Virus record (IMG/VR): IMGVR_UViG_3300046467_002655
Location: 1 to 32,223 of that record
Direction: 5' to 3' (one strand)
DNA length: 32,223 nucleotides
Source: a virus
The notes beneath the pieces were generated by a model that saw nothing but the letters and a program-made list of their open reading frames with translations, ran no database searches and was not told the DNA's origin. The first letter of the stretch is position 1. Each line of letters starts with the position of its first letter. A program made the position numbers and the translations under genes. This document shows, piece after piece, positions 1 through 7,482 of this stretch.

Positions 1-297
1 TAAATTTATATCGGAGAATTTATTATAGAAGTCTGTTATTTCTTTCTTTATATGAAAAAATGATAAAGCCGGTAGTCCTATTATCTTCTTACCGCTGAAC
101 GCGCAGAGAGATTCATTGAAGCTTCTCACTTCATTAAGATCTAAAAGATTAAATTGAGAAGTGCCTGCTGTAGACATTAGAATATTGGCGCCCGCGTCTT
201 CAAGGTAGTCTATATATTTTGTAGTAGACTCTAACTCCAACTCTTCATTGGAGTCAAAGGATGGTGGAATGGGGTATACTGGAGAATCAAATATCAT
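1..297 (-). CDS. DHDPS/N-acetylneuraminate-lyase family aldolase, 3' end cut by window edge
   Basis: The frame is open from the ATG at 297 to the window edge (99 codons seen). The visible part matches the N-terminus of the DapA/NanA class I aldolase family: a YPIPPSFDSN strand like the usual VTPF.., the helix ESTTKYIDYLEDAGANIL, then STAGTSQFNLLDLNE where the family has GTTGEFxxLSxxE, and KKIIGLPA where it has VPVIAGV. The Schiff-base lysine would lie outside the window. Family members cleave or form pyruvate-containing compounds (dihydrodipicolinate, N-acetylneuraminate, keto-deoxy sugars). It is the last visible gene of the leftward glycan operon, so a role in making or recycling a sialic-acid-like sugar is possible, given the sialyltransferase upstream; that is inference. 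The gene is absent from automatic ORF lists because it is truncated. A short HAD-like ORF ends 7 bp upstream. Confidence 0.6.
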   Translation of the reverse strand, partial: MIFDSPVYPIPPSFDSNEELELESTTKYIDYLEDAGANILMSTAGTSQFNLLDLNEVRSFNESLCAFSGKKIIGLPALSFFHIKKEITDFYNKFSDINL

Positions 298-304
298 ATT
301 TCTT

Positions 305-361
305 CTATTTGTCTCCGATATAATAACAAATGGTTTCGTCTATGTCAACACAAATATTCAT
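305..361 (-). pseudogene. 18-codon remnant of a HAD-family phosphatase N-terminus
   Basis: An ATG 4 bp after the asparagine-synthase stop opens an 18-codon ORF, MNICVDIDETICYYIGDK, ending in TAG. The start is what one expects of small phage and capsule-locus HAD phosphatases (hydrophobic strand, then DxDxT: D6-I-D8-E-T10). The rest of the HAD fold is missing, and an unrelated aldolase frame (shifted by one base) follows at once. The simplest reading is a deletion that removed the body of a HAD gene, leaving its start codon and first motif. It could still be translated and couple the flanking genes. A chance match of an 18-codon ORF cannot be excluded. Confidence 0.4.
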
Positions 362-365
362 TTGC

Positions 366-1724
366 TTAAACATTAAAGCCTCTCTTGAAATGCAGTGGGT
401 TGCCCTTGCTGTGAGGGTAATTGTGTTCCATTAAAAAGTTAGTTATGGGAGACTTGAAGTACTTATTTTTCAAGCCAGGAAGGAGCCATAAAAATTCCTG
501 CACAACACGTTTATCCAGTAGCGGGTACCGACCCTCGACCCCAACTCCGCCAGAAATGGATTCTTCTTTTGAGATGTAACTGGAGTTGGCGCCATAAAAG
601 AAGTTCTCCCACGGAAAAACAGCAGAAAGATCTTCGGGAAACACCGCCGGATTGGGGTGGCCAAACGCATAGCTTTGGATGGTTGTCTGCACTTCGTCTC
701 CCCCTTGCCCAGATGCAAGGATTCTAATTTTTGGGTTTAATTGTTTAACATGTCGTAGGATACTCATCAACCCGTGGGCGCCGGGATCATCTATTCCCTG
801 GTGGGCATGCGTGGCTTCGTTTAGATCGGATCCGTAAGAAAAGTGGGCGCAGGTGTGAGAAATGTAGCTTCTTATATCCCCTCTTTCTCCTGGATCTAGG
901 TTTTTTCGGAGAATCGATGGGAACGCCCCTTGCGCTTTGTCTTTTAGTTGGATACGGCTTTGTAAGATCTGGAAGTCTTCATCTCCGACGAAAGAGTATG
1001 ATGTGAAGTCGATTCCCAACGCGCCACAAGCGCATGCAATTGCGCCACTGTCGTGACCACTGGATAGGCCGAGAATAATATCCCATTTAATATTGGTAAA
1101 TCTTTTTGATATCGATGTCAAAAAAGCCTCAGACCAATCATCAAAAGTTGTCTTGTGCTGGTTCAAGTCGAATGTATAGACATCGGACACCCTTGTTGCC
1201 TCCATGGTTTCCAAATTAATTCTCACCAACGTATTGGGGTCACACTTTTGAGGCCTCGAAAACCCTAGGTGAATTAGGGCTTCCTTGTTAGAGCACAGGC
1301 CGAACGTATCACCATCAAATACACAGTATAAAGGCTTGATCCCAAATACGTCGGTGGTGTAATATACAGTATTCTTTGAAAGATCAACTATCACTAAAGC
1401 AAATTCTCCGTCTAAGTGTCGGACGAAGCTTTCTCCGTGCTCTTTATAACAGTCTACCACCATCTGAGCTTCGCAGTCGTAACCCCCTTTTTCTAAGTAG
1501 TTGTATATTTCTCCGTTAAATAAACAGATAATATCATCCACTATATATGGCTGTGGTGTATACTCGCCGGTCATGCTTAATAGTGAATGAATAAAAGTTA
1601 AATTCTTCGCTGCTCCATAAGTAACTGATGTTTTTTTTATTTCATCTGGTCCTCGATTTCGCAAACGTGATCCTCCCTCGAAATCCTCAGGCACTTCTTT
1701 GTTGGTTGTTAATATTCCGCACAT
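366..1724 (-). CDS. Asparagine-synthase-type glutamine amidotransferase (AsnB-like)
   Basis: The 452-residue protein has both AsnB domains. The N-terminal class II glutaminase starts with Cys2 (MCGI) and has RGPDE (24-28), FNGEIYN (69-75) and DVFGIKPLY (125-133). The C-terminal ATP-pyrophosphatase/synthetase domain has SSGHDS (221-226) in place of the usual SGGxDS PPi loop, SGQGGDEV (338-345) and VEGRYPLLDKRVVQEF (396-411). AsnB uses glutamine and ATP to amidate an activated carboxylate. It is about 100 residues shorter than typical bacterial AsnB, mainly in the synthetase part. The start overlaps the sialyltransferase stop (TAATG at 1724-1726). AsnB-like proteins in O-antigen and capsule loci amidate uronic-acid sugars, and that role fits this operon better than free asparagine synthesis. 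The family call is firm; the substrate is unknown. Confidence 0.88.
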   Translation of the reverse strand: MCGILTTNKEVPEDFEGGSRLRNRGPDEIKKTSVTYGAAKNLTFIHSLLSMTGEYTPQPYIVDDIICLFNGEIYNYLEKGGYDCEAQMVVDCYKEHGESFVRHLDGEFALVIVDLSKNTVYYTTDVFGIKPLYCVFDGDTFGLCSNKEALIHLGFSRPQKCDPNTLVRINLETMEATRVSDVYTFDLNQHKTTFDDWSEAFLTSISKRFTNIKWDIILGLSSGHDSGAIACACGALGIDFTSYSFVGDEDFQILQSRIQLKDKAQGAFPSILRKNLDPGERGDIRSYISHTCAHFSYGSDLNEATHAHQGIDDPGAHGLMSILRHVKQLNPKIRILASGQGGDEVQTTIQSYAFGHPNPAVFPEDLSAVFPWENFFYGANSSYISKEESISGGVGVEGRYPLLDKRVVQEFLWLLPGLKNKYFKSPITNFLMEHNYPHSKGNPLHFKRGFNV

Positions 1725-2362
1725 TATGCTGTGTTCATTGGGGTCGTTATTAAGCCGTGGGAGGCTAGCCGTTTGAGTATATTTTGTTCCTCAGGCGGGT
1801 TATGGTTTACCTCATCCCATTCCTTGGGCCTATCTTGATAGTAGTGAGTTCGGGGGACGATTTCGGTGTCGAACCCAAACAGGGTAGGAGTCAGTGAGGC
1901 CTGCACACATAGCCCAACGCCGACGGAGCCAACCAGAAGGTTTTGAGAAAATTCACACCCTAAAAACTTTTTCAGATCTCTCATTTTACGATAGTCAAAT
2001 AAAAACAATTCATTGCTGTCGTGAGTGTTGGTTTTACGGAGGCGCCAAGGACCTAGGTCGGGCCCCACAAAAAGAATTCGACTATTTCGTAAGTCCCTCA
2101 CGAAATTAGGAGGTGAGTTGCTATACCCAAACTTCCTTATATCATCGTTGTTGAAAACATGATTATTAACAACTCTTAGTGTGGTTTTTTTACCGACATC
2201 CTGTTCGTAACCTTCTGTTGGAGACCGATTGAATCTTATAACTTCATCATGAGAATCTATTAGGGCGCCATAACCAGAATTAGTCAAACAGCCGCTCGCG
2301 CCCACAACGGCAACTCTTTTGTTTAAGATTAACTTTGGATTCACATATGAAATGGGATTCAT
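1724..2362 (-). CDS. Glycosyltransferase family 29 (sialyltransferase) homologue
   Basis: The 212-residue protein carries the GT29 sialylmotifs in order. Motif L is at 15-67: [20 protein letters not shown], then [10 protein letters not shown], then [13 protein letters not shown], close to the family VVGNSGxL..GxxID.HDxVxRFNxAP..GFExDVGxKTT. Motif S is at about 141-167 ([15 protein letters not shown]...LFGFDTE), motif III is H173-Y-Y, and motif VS is H187-xxxx-E192. GT29 enzymes transfer sialic acid from CMP-sialic acid. This is a minimal soluble catalytic domain with no signal anchor. Its start overlaps the exostosin stop (ATGA at 2359-2362). With neighbouring transferases and an aldolase of the NanA superfamily, it suggests a sialic-acid-like residue added to a phage or host-surface glycan. 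The family is well supported; the actual donor sugar is inference. Confidence 0.85.
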   Translation of the reverse strand: MNPISYVNPKLILNKRVAVVGASGCLTNSGYGALIDSHDEVIRFNRSPTEGYEQDVGKKTTLRVVNNHVFNNDDIRKFGYSNSPPNFVRDLRNSRILFVGPDLGPWRLRKTNTHDSNELFLFDYRKMRDLKKFLGCEFSQNLLVGSVGVGLCVQASLTPTLFGFDTEIVPRTHYYQDRPKEWDEVNHNPPEEQNILKRLASHGLITTPMNTA

Positions 2363-3243
2363 GTATTCATTAAATTAATTAGCACTGATTTATGTAAATT
2401 GTCTATATTGAAGTACTCCTGAAAAATCTTAAAACCATAGTCGGATTTTTCTTGTAGGACTTCTTGTGGGTAACTATCGATATTAATGCAGGACGCCTCG
2501 GATTCTTTAGCGAAGAAGCAAGCTTTGCCCCAATCTACTACATTAGAAAGAGGCATCTTTAAACCATCGGATATTATCAAGGGGATTGACCCGACCGCTA
2601 GAGAATCCCATATCCTAATAGTAGATGGACCAGTACCCCGAGGGCATAAGGAAATCTTTGTATTTTTTAAAACTTCAAGATAAGTCTGTTGGCACTTCTG
2701 TAGATCTTCTGGGCTTTTATCGAAATGCCACACCCCAGTGTCCTTCATGCTGCATGAATTATTATTAGGAATCGAGCCCAGTAGGGCTCTTCTTGTATGG
2801 TGAGTATAAGATGCCCCGTGGAAGGAGAAATCGTAACACCTGTCTATGGGTCTGATTGGAGAGTGAGTATCAAAGTGGGTGAAGTGAGGTATGGCGTAAA
2901 AGTCGTCGTTAGTTGTTGCGTGCGGTGTAAAAACCACCGCATTTGACGAGAAGCATATCTTGTCGACGTTTATGTGTTGGCAAATGAAAATAACCTTATG
3001 TGAAGCATGCTGGTTTTGGGCGGCGTTTACAATTTCCTGTGCGGCGTTTACTCCTGATTTATTTATTACGTCAGCGAAAGGGAATTTTACAAAAACGTAG
3101 TCACTGCATATATCTAAATCCTCCATTTCGAGGCCGCCCCAAATCGTTTCCTCGGTAAGAACTAGGTCGTTGCACTGACCAAAGACTCCGTCCTTAGCTT
3201 TTACGCATTCGGATGCATTGGAAAACCTAACTAGAGCAGTCAT
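2359..3243 (-). CDS. Exostosin-like (GT47-type) glycosyltransferase
   Basis: The C-terminal half has the exostosin-family signature: [20 protein letters not shown] followed by [12 protein letters not shown] (residues 212-243 counted from an ATG at 3291; subtract 16 for the start used here). [21 protein letters not shown] strand-helix sits before it, as in other bacterial and viral exostosin-like proteins. The fold is GT-B and transfers a sugar from a nucleotide-sugar donor; the donor cannot be told. Two starts are possible. The ATG at 3291 overlaps the FkbM gene by 65 bp. The ATG at 3243 overlaps it by 17 bp, closer to the short overlaps elsewhere in the operon, and is preferred. Neither has a convincing Shine-Dalgarno. 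No signal peptide is visible, so the enzyme is probably cytoplasmic. Confidence 0.75.
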   Translation of the reverse strand: MTALVRFSNASECVKAKDGVFGQCNDLVLTEETIWGGLEMEDLDICSDYVFVKFPFADVINKSGVNAAQEIVNAAQNQHASHKVIFICQHINVDKICFSSNAVVFTPHATTNDDFYAIPHFTHFDTHSPIRPIDRCYDFSFHGASYTHHTRRALLGSIPNNNSCSMKDTGVWHFDKSPEDLQKCQQTYLEVLKNTKISLCPRGTGPSTIRIWDSLAVGSIPLIISDGLKMPLSNVVDWGKACFFAKESEASCINIDSYPQEVLQEKSDYGFKIFQEYFNIDNLHKSVLINLMNT

Positions 3244-3838
3244 TGTGTACGAAAGTGTATTCTTTGAAATTTTGGGTGTGATGAAAATCATACCCTATTT
3301 TTTTAAGAGCCTCAATGCTATTATTGTTGTCTACCTCAGAGAAGTGTGTACAAAATTGGTGAAACTCAACACAAATCTGAGGTATTTTGAAATCTCCGAG
3401 ACTTTTTATTACATCATACTCCGCGCCCTCGATGTCCATTTTTAAGACAGAAATGTCTTTGTAGGTGCTATGGAGATCCTGGACGCTAATGCAATCGCAG
3501 AAATGGTACTCTTTAGTGCAGTTGTCGTTGGATTCTATAATTGACTCCGAAACGTATTCGGGATTTTTCTGCTTAAATACTTTGATTGTCTCTCCATTTG
3601 TTCCAGTCAGGGCGGCCTTAATTAGCTTGAAATTTCGAGGTTTGTGATTTTCTATGAAGTTATGGGATTTTATGGTTGGATCAACGCCTATAATTTGACA
3701 ATTCTTTTTAAGCACCAACTCTGTGTCAAAGCTAATGTCTTCGCCTACTCCGGCAGATATTACCGTGGAGCCCTGGGGCACTAAGTCTAGACAGATTTCC
3801 CACCCCCCATATGTGGTGCCGATATAGTTTAAATTCAC
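3227..3838 (-). CDS. FkbM-family SAM-dependent methyltransferase
   Basis: The 203-residue protein has an SAM-binding first strand and loop, VISAGVGEDISFD (26-38), the acidic end of strand 2 (IIGVDP, 49-54) and the diagnostic FkbM motif VLKMDIEGAEYDVIKSL (131-147), followed by the C-terminal QICVEFH strand. FkbM enzymes O-methylate sugars or polyketides and are common in surface-glycan clusters, so methyl capping of a glycan is the likely job. The start is GTG, overlapping the stop of the upstream transferase as GTGA (3835-3838), which implies translational coupling. The length fits the short viral and cluster-borne members. Confidence 0.88.
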   Translation of the reverse strand: MNLNYIGTTYGGWEICLDLVPQGSTVISAGVGEDISFDTELVLKKNCQIIGVDPTIKSHNFIENHKPRNFKLIKAALTGTNGETIKVFKQKNPEYVSESIIESNDNCTKEYHFCDCISVQDLHSTYKDISVLKMDIEGAEYDVIKSLGDFKIPQICVEFHQFCTHFSEVDNNNSIEALKKIGYDFHHTQNFKEYTFVHNDCSS

Positions 3839-4485
3839 TTGAGATCCCTTATTCGGTTTAGAAGTTTTATTTTATTATCAACCCCCATTGTGTAATTTGC
3901 GTGATGCATGACGACGTTCTGCAGTTCCTCGGTATTTACGGGGATGTGCTCGTGACCCTCATAGCGACGCCAGTTATTGTCCATCGCGCAAGTGTAGAAA
4001 CGAGAGGATAGGCATTTATGGGAAACTCCAAACTGGGGCAGTAGGGAATTAAGGGCCTCCTGGTCGTCCGGATAGAGGTTTAGGTCGTTTAAGACTCGGG
4101 TGAATAAGCGCAAGATCTCTTCGTTGCATTTACACACAAAAAAACCCGCACAAAACTTAGTACCATCATTCTGGAACGCTATGTCATTGTTCCCGATTTC
4201 GGATAGTAGTATTTTTGATAGAGGAGCGCTTGGGTCGGCAAAAAACTGGATGTCGCAATCTCCGTGAACAATAAAGTCTTCTTTGTTTTCCTGGATCCCT
4301 CTAATTATTAATTCTAGTTTACGGCGCATTGTATTAGACCAGCCATCTTCTCGGTACGTTCCGGAGGGACATTCTTGATCTAGCTCATCTGTCACCAACT
4401 CCATATCTTCATGGGGAAAGGATGGTAAAAAATAATTATCGTAAAGCGCTTTGTGACTTGGGGTGTAGAATGTATAAAATTTCAT
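3835..4485 (-). CDS. DxD-type nucleotide-diphospho-sugar transferase (Nucleotid_trans-like)
   Basis: From the ATG at 4485 the protein has 216 residues and starts MKFYTFYTPSHKALYDNYFL. A metal and nucleotide-sugar binding DxD lies in VHGDCDIQFF (D76-C-D78), followed by a strand pair (NDIAFQND, AGFFVCKCN) and DDQEALN, the layout of the GT-A transferases in the Nucleotid_trans group (GT77-like). An ATG further upstream at 4518 would overlap the GT2 gene by 32 bp. The 4485 start is preferred because AGGA lies about 10 bp upstream and the gap to the preceding stop is 1 bp. It acts with its neighbours in glycan assembly; the acceptor and donor sugars are unknown. Confidence 0.7.
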   Translation of the reverse strand: MKFYTFYTPSHKALYDNYFLPSFPHEDMELVTDELDQECPSGTYREDGWSNTMRRKLELIIRGIQENKEDFIVHGDCDIQFFADPSAPLSKILLSEIGNNDIAFQNDGTKFCAGFFVCKCNEEILRLFTRVLNDLNLYPDDQEALNSLLPQFGVSHKCLSSRFYTCAMDNNWRRYEGHEHIPVNTEELQNVVMHHANYTMGVDNKIKLLNRIRDLK

Positions 4486-4486
4486 G

Positions 4487-5263
4487 CTATAATCCTGATA
4501 TTTCAGACAGGGCACCATGCAGCCTCCCTGTATAATTTATTATATTAGCATATTTTTGTTTTATTTCTAGCTCTTCTTTTTGGCGCCACTCTCGATTCTC
4601 TGAAGATGTGGATACCCCCTCCGGGTTTAGATAGTATAGCCCTAAAGTTTTTTTAAGCTTTTTGAATTTTGCGCCTCCGGTGGCACACCTAAGCCAGAAC
4701 TCAGAATCCGCAGCGGATTTATAATCGTTATTAAAGAAACCAAATCTATCATGCATGGATTTTCTGTAAACCGGAGACTGGTGTGGCATATTGTATATTA
4801 TTAAGTCTTCTATTGAGAATTCCGGAAAACTATACCTACTTATGTGGGTATTGGAATCAAATGAGGTATTGGCGATGGTCGTTATTAAACTGTCGCAATA
4901 AATTAAATCTATTGACTTGTCGGAATCTAGCGCCCGAACATGCTCATTAAGGAAAGTGCGGTGTTTTCCGTCGTCGGGATTAGCATTATTGAGGTATTCG
5001 CCCTGCGCCTCACGAATAGCGATATTCCAGCACTCATACATGCCCGGGTCTTTGTCTAGCTCTATATATTTTACGTTTTCATTGGAATGAGCAAACGGTT
5101 TAATGTACTTAGATTCATTTTCCGGGGAATTGGCGTCAACCATTATGAGTTCGCAATCGGAGAAGATCGTCTGACGCGAAATGTCAGAAAGATAGTGCTG
5201 TATATATTTTTCGCACTTAAATATAGAACAAAATATCGTGAGCTTATATTTTTTACTTGACAT
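4487..5263 (-). CDS. GT2-family glycosyltransferase (GT-A)
   Basis: The 258-residue protein begins with the GT2 pattern: YKLTIFCSIFKCEKYIQHYL, then ISRQTIFSDCELIMVDANSP (nucleotide-binding strand), KDPGMYECWNIAIREAQGEY (the usual DxGxYDAxNxGIxxAxGxY), and NNANPDDGKHRT as the DxD region. A later acceptor and base region is SAADSEFWLRCA. It is the first gene of the leftward operon, starting 27 bp from the 18-bp palindrome of the divergent control region. It most likely adds one sugar of the glycan from a UDP- or dTDP-sugar; specificity cannot be read from sequence. No membrane segment is seen. Confidence 0.85.
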   Translation of the reverse strand: MSSKKYKLTIFCSIFKCEKYIQHYLSDISRQTIFSDCELIMVDANSPENESKYIKPFAHSNENVKYIELDKDPGMYECWNIAIREAQGEYLNNANPDDGKHRTFLNEHVRALDSDKSIDLIYCDSLITTIANTSFDSNTHISRYSFPEFSIEDLIIYNMPHQSPVYRKSMHDRFGFFNNDYKSAADSEFWLRCATGGAKFKKLKKTLGLYYLNPEGVSTSSENREWRQKEELEIKQKYANIINYTGRLHGALSEISGL

Positions 5264-5289
5264 TTTCTTAAATTATGTTATAATATATT

Positions 5290-5307
5290 CCTCAAATACA
5301 TTTGAGG
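5290..5307. promoter_or_regulatory. 18-bp perfect palindrome upstream of the leftward glycan operon
   Basis: CCTCAAATACATTTGAGG has two perfect 8-bp arms around AC. It ends 27 bp before the GT2 start codon at 5263 and would overlap the -35 to -10 area of a leftward promoter with an A/T-rich -10-like sequence near 5270-5285. It looks like a dimer-binding operator. No T-run follows, which argues against a terminator. Confidence 0.5.
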
Positions 5308-5312
5308 ATATT

Positions 5313-5346
5313 TTCTTACGTAAACCTTATTATTCTTACGTAAACC
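5313..5346. repeat. Two direct 14-bp repeats (TTCTTACGTAAACC) 20 bp apart, operator-like
   Basis: TTCTTACGTAAACC occurs at 5313-5326 and again, identically, at 5333-5346. Each copy contains the palindrome TTACGTAA (5316-5323 and 5336-5343). The 20-bp period is about two helical turns, so both sites face the same side of the DNA. The second copy ends 11 bp before the TTGACA hexamer, the usual position for an activator or a cooperative repressor. The regulator is not identified. Confidence 0.55.
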
Positions 5347-5357
5347 ATATAATAGGG

Positions 5358-5387
5358 TTGACATTACTATAGATGTTATGTTAATAT
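5358..5387 (+). promoter_or_regulatory. Candidate sigma70-type promoter for the rightward operon
   Basis: A perfect TTGACA (5358-5363) is followed after 18 bp by TAATAT (5382-5387, four of six matches to TATAAT), or after 17 bp by TTAATA. Transcription would start near 5394, and AGGGG at 5388-5392 lies 9 bp before the ATG at 5402. The -10 is imperfect, so a helper factor at the adjacent repeats is plausible. Confidence 0.5.
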
Positions 5388-5401
5388 AGGGGTAATTCAA
5401 T

Positions 5402-6004
5402 ATGGAAGACATTAATTTTTTATCTGACGCCGAGCTAGCTAGTGGTATAAAGAAGCAATCAGACAGGGGAGACTACCTAAGAGAGCTAGTTAACCGCCAT
5501 AGTGGAATATACATATCCATGGTCAACAATTACTCCCCCCCGGCAACCTCATCTATAAACTCCCACAAAGACGACCTACTTAACGACAAGGATTACTATA
5601 TATATCAAGCCGCGCTAAAATACGATGACAGCAAGAACACTAAGTTCTCCACATATTTAGGTAACGAGACCAGATGGATGTGTTTGAATCTTTACAATAA
5701 AAATAAAAACTCAAAAGAAATTTCCGATCCCAACGAGCTCTATCGTTCGACCTACCTAGGAGAAGACCGGTTTATAGTTTCAATAAACGAAGAAATTTTA
5801 CAAAAAATAATGTCCATAGCCAAAAAAGAGCCAGACACTAGAGTCTCCAAGATATTCCAGCTGAGGTATATCGATGGAGAAAGAAACAAAGTCATGCCAT
5901 GGAACAAAGTCTGCAAGTTTGTAGATTTAAGCATACAGGGCTGTATAAACGTTCACAATAAAGCGATCAAGAAGATAAAGGAAGAGTTAAATAAAGATAT
6001 ATGA
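5402..6004 (+). CDS. Phage RNA polymerase sigma-like factor (T4 gp55-like)
   Basis: The 200-residue protein has a sigma70 region 2-like stretch at about 21-105: DLLNDKDYYIYQAALKYDDS, then KNTKFSTYLGNETRWMCLNL, comparable to the family DLxQEGxxGLxxAxxKFDxxxG.KFSTYAxxxIRxxI. A short region 4-like helix-turn-helix follows (about 146-197: RVSKIFQLRYIDGERNKVMP, WNKVCKFVDLSIQGCINVHN). Size and layout resemble T4 gp55, the late-promoter sigma subunit, though region 4 is better kept here. It would redirect host RNA polymerase to phage promoters, perhaps those of the tail operon. AGGGG lies 9 bp before the ATG. It is the first gene of the rightward operon and overlaps ssb by 4 bp. The family call is by pattern only. 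Confidence 0.7.
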   Translation: MEDINFLSDAELASGIKKQSDRGDYLRELVNRHSGIYISMVNNYSPPATSSINSHKDDLLNDKDYYIYQAALKYDDSKNTKFSTYLGNETRWMCLNLYNKNKNSKEISDPNELYRSTYLGEDRFIVSINEEILQKIMSIAKKEPDTRVSKIFQLRYIDGERNKVMPWNKVCKFVDLSIQGCINVHNKAIKKIKEELNKDI

Positions 6005-6387
6005 TAAATAAATACATAGCCATAGGGCACCTAACTAAAGATCCCGAAACAAAAGAGTTTACAAACAACACAAAATGCTCTTTTGGATTAGCGCTCAACC
6101 AAGGCAAGGACGAAACCTTATTTTGGGATGTGGAGTGCTGGAATAGGGTTGCCGAAAACTGCCAAAAGTACATAAAAAAAGGTTCATGCGTTTATGTAGA
6201 AGGAAAAATAAAGGAGAGTAAATGGGAGGATAAGAACGGGAATCCTAGGTCTAAGAGATACGTAAGCGCCGACCTAGTTAGGTTTTTACCCAATGGTAAG
6301 AAAGAAAATAATGAACTTAAAGTTGAAAAGCCCGAATCTAAACCTATTATTGAACCAATAATTGAAGACGAAGAAATGCCTTTTTAA
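6001..6387 (+). CDS. ssb: Single-stranded DNA-binding protein
   Basis: The 128-residue protein has an OB fold (1-98) with the SSB hallmarks MINKYIAIGHLTKDPETK, FWDVECWNRVAENCQKYIKK, GSCVYVEGKI, and KRYVSADLVRFL. A linker of about 20 residues leads to an acidic tip, IIEDEEMPF, the counterpart of the bacterial DDDIPF tail that recruits replication and repair proteins. The size is normal for short phage SSBs. The start overlaps the sigma-like gene (ATGA at 6001-6004), so the two are probably translated together. It coats ssDNA during phage replication and recombination. Confidence 0.92.
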   Translation: MINKYIAIGHLTKDPETKEFTNNTKCSFGLALNQGKDETLFWDVECWNRVAENCQKYIKKGSCVYVEGKIKESKWEDKNGNPRSKRYVSADLVRFLPNGKKENNELKVEKPESKPIIEPIIEDEEMPF

Positions 6388-6390
6388 AAA

Positions 6391-7482
6391 ATGACTAATT
6401 TAAATTTTAGCGGACCAATAAATTCATTAAGCTTCGGCAATGTCACGGTAAATATGCTGCGAGAGCTTCATAAGAAAGACATCAAGGTTTCATTTTTTCC
6501 CATTGGGGCAAATCTCGACTTTAGTGCGTTTGATAATTTATCCAAAGATTTCCAGGACTGGGTTACCGATTCGTACAATAAGCGCTTTTCTACCCTAAAG
6601 AATAGCTCGCCATCGTTCCGAATGTGGCACCTCAATGGATCTGAAAGCCGAATTGGGAAAAACCAAACCCTCTACACCTTCTACGAGTGCGACAACCCCA
6701 CGTTCTCTGAGAAAAATATTTGCGACATTCAAGATAATTGCATCTTCAGTAGCTCACACGCTAAAAAATGCTTCGACGATATAGGGTGCGATAATACGCA
6801 CCACATACCTATTGGCTTTGATACAGACTTCAAAAAAACGGACAAGAAATATCTAGAAGGGCGCATCCATTTTGGATTAATGGGCAAATTTGAGAGAAGA
6901 AAAAACACTGGAAAAATAATTAGACTATGGGCTGAGAAATACGGCAACAACAACGACTATCAACTTAGCTGCTGTGTAACTAACCCCTTTTTTAAGCCAG
7001 AGCAAATGAACCAGGTTATAGCGCAATCGCTAGACGGCAAAAGATACACTAATATAAACTTCATACCATTTCTTAAAACCAATTCTGAGGTTAATGAACT
7101 TTTGAATGCTATAGACATAGACCTCACCGGCCTCAGTGGGGCCGAGGGGTGGAACCTTCCCGCCTTTAACGCTACATGCTTAGGTAAATGGAGTATTGTT
7201 CTCAACAATACATCGCACAAGGACTGGGCTAGCGAGTCAAACGCCATACTAGTTGAACCTTCAGAGCAGCAAGATATTTACGACGGAGCGTTTTTCCACA
7301 AAGGAGCGGAGTTCAACCAAGGGTCAATGAGCACCTTTTCTAAGGAATCTTTTACTTCAGCAACGGAAAACGCCATTAAGAAGTGTAATACAATAAATAC
7401 GGATGGTGAAAAGCTCAAAAAGCAGTTCACGTATGAAAAAACAGTCTCTAATATATTGAAAATCATAGAAAATGAATCTTAA
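6391..7482 (+). CDS. GT-B glycosyltransferase (GT4-like)
   Basis: The 363-residue protein opens with NFSGPINSLSFGNVTVNMLR, a G-rich loop and helix typical of this phage and bacterial GT-B group. The middle has TLYTFYECDNPTF and CIFSSSHAKKCFDDIGCDNT before HHIPIGFDT, the usual interdomain passage (..xIPxGxD). The C-terminal Rossmann half has FGLMGKFERRKN and the donor-binding GAEGWNLPAFNATCLGKWSI, equivalent to the ExxGxPxxEAxxxG element of GT4. It starts 3 bp after ssb and is followed by an 11-bp overlap with the next gene. Its presence between replication genes suggests glycan modification is part of the early programme. Substrates are unknown. Confidence 0.75.
   Translation: MTNLNFSGPINSLSFGNVTVNMLRELHKKDIKVSFFPIGANLDFSAFDNLSKDFQDWVTDSYNKRFSTLKNSSPSFRMWHLNGSESRIGKNQTLYTFYECDNPTFSEKNICDIQDNCIFSSSHAKKCFDDIGCDNTHHIPIGFDTDFKKTDKKYLEGRIHFGLMGKFERRKNTGKIIRLWAEKYGNNNDYQLSCCVTNPFFKPEQMNQVIAQSLDGKRYTNINFIPFLKTNSEVNELLNAIDIDLTGLSGAEGWNLPAFNATCLGKWSIVLNNTSHKDWASESNAILVEPSEQQDIYDGAFFHKGAEFNQGSMSTFSKESFTSATENAIKKCNTINTDGEKLKKQFTYEKTVSNILKIIENES

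Noticed and set aside
298-361. A frameshift joining the HAD-like start to the aldolase as one protein.
   Set aside because: DHDPS-family proteins have no HAD N-terminus, and the aldolase frame has its own ATG at 297. A remnant plus separate gene explains the data better.
5290-5307. The 18-bp palindrome as an intrinsic terminator.
   Set aside because: There is no T-run on either side, the loop would be only 2-4 bases, and it lies between two divergent starts where no transcript needs to end.
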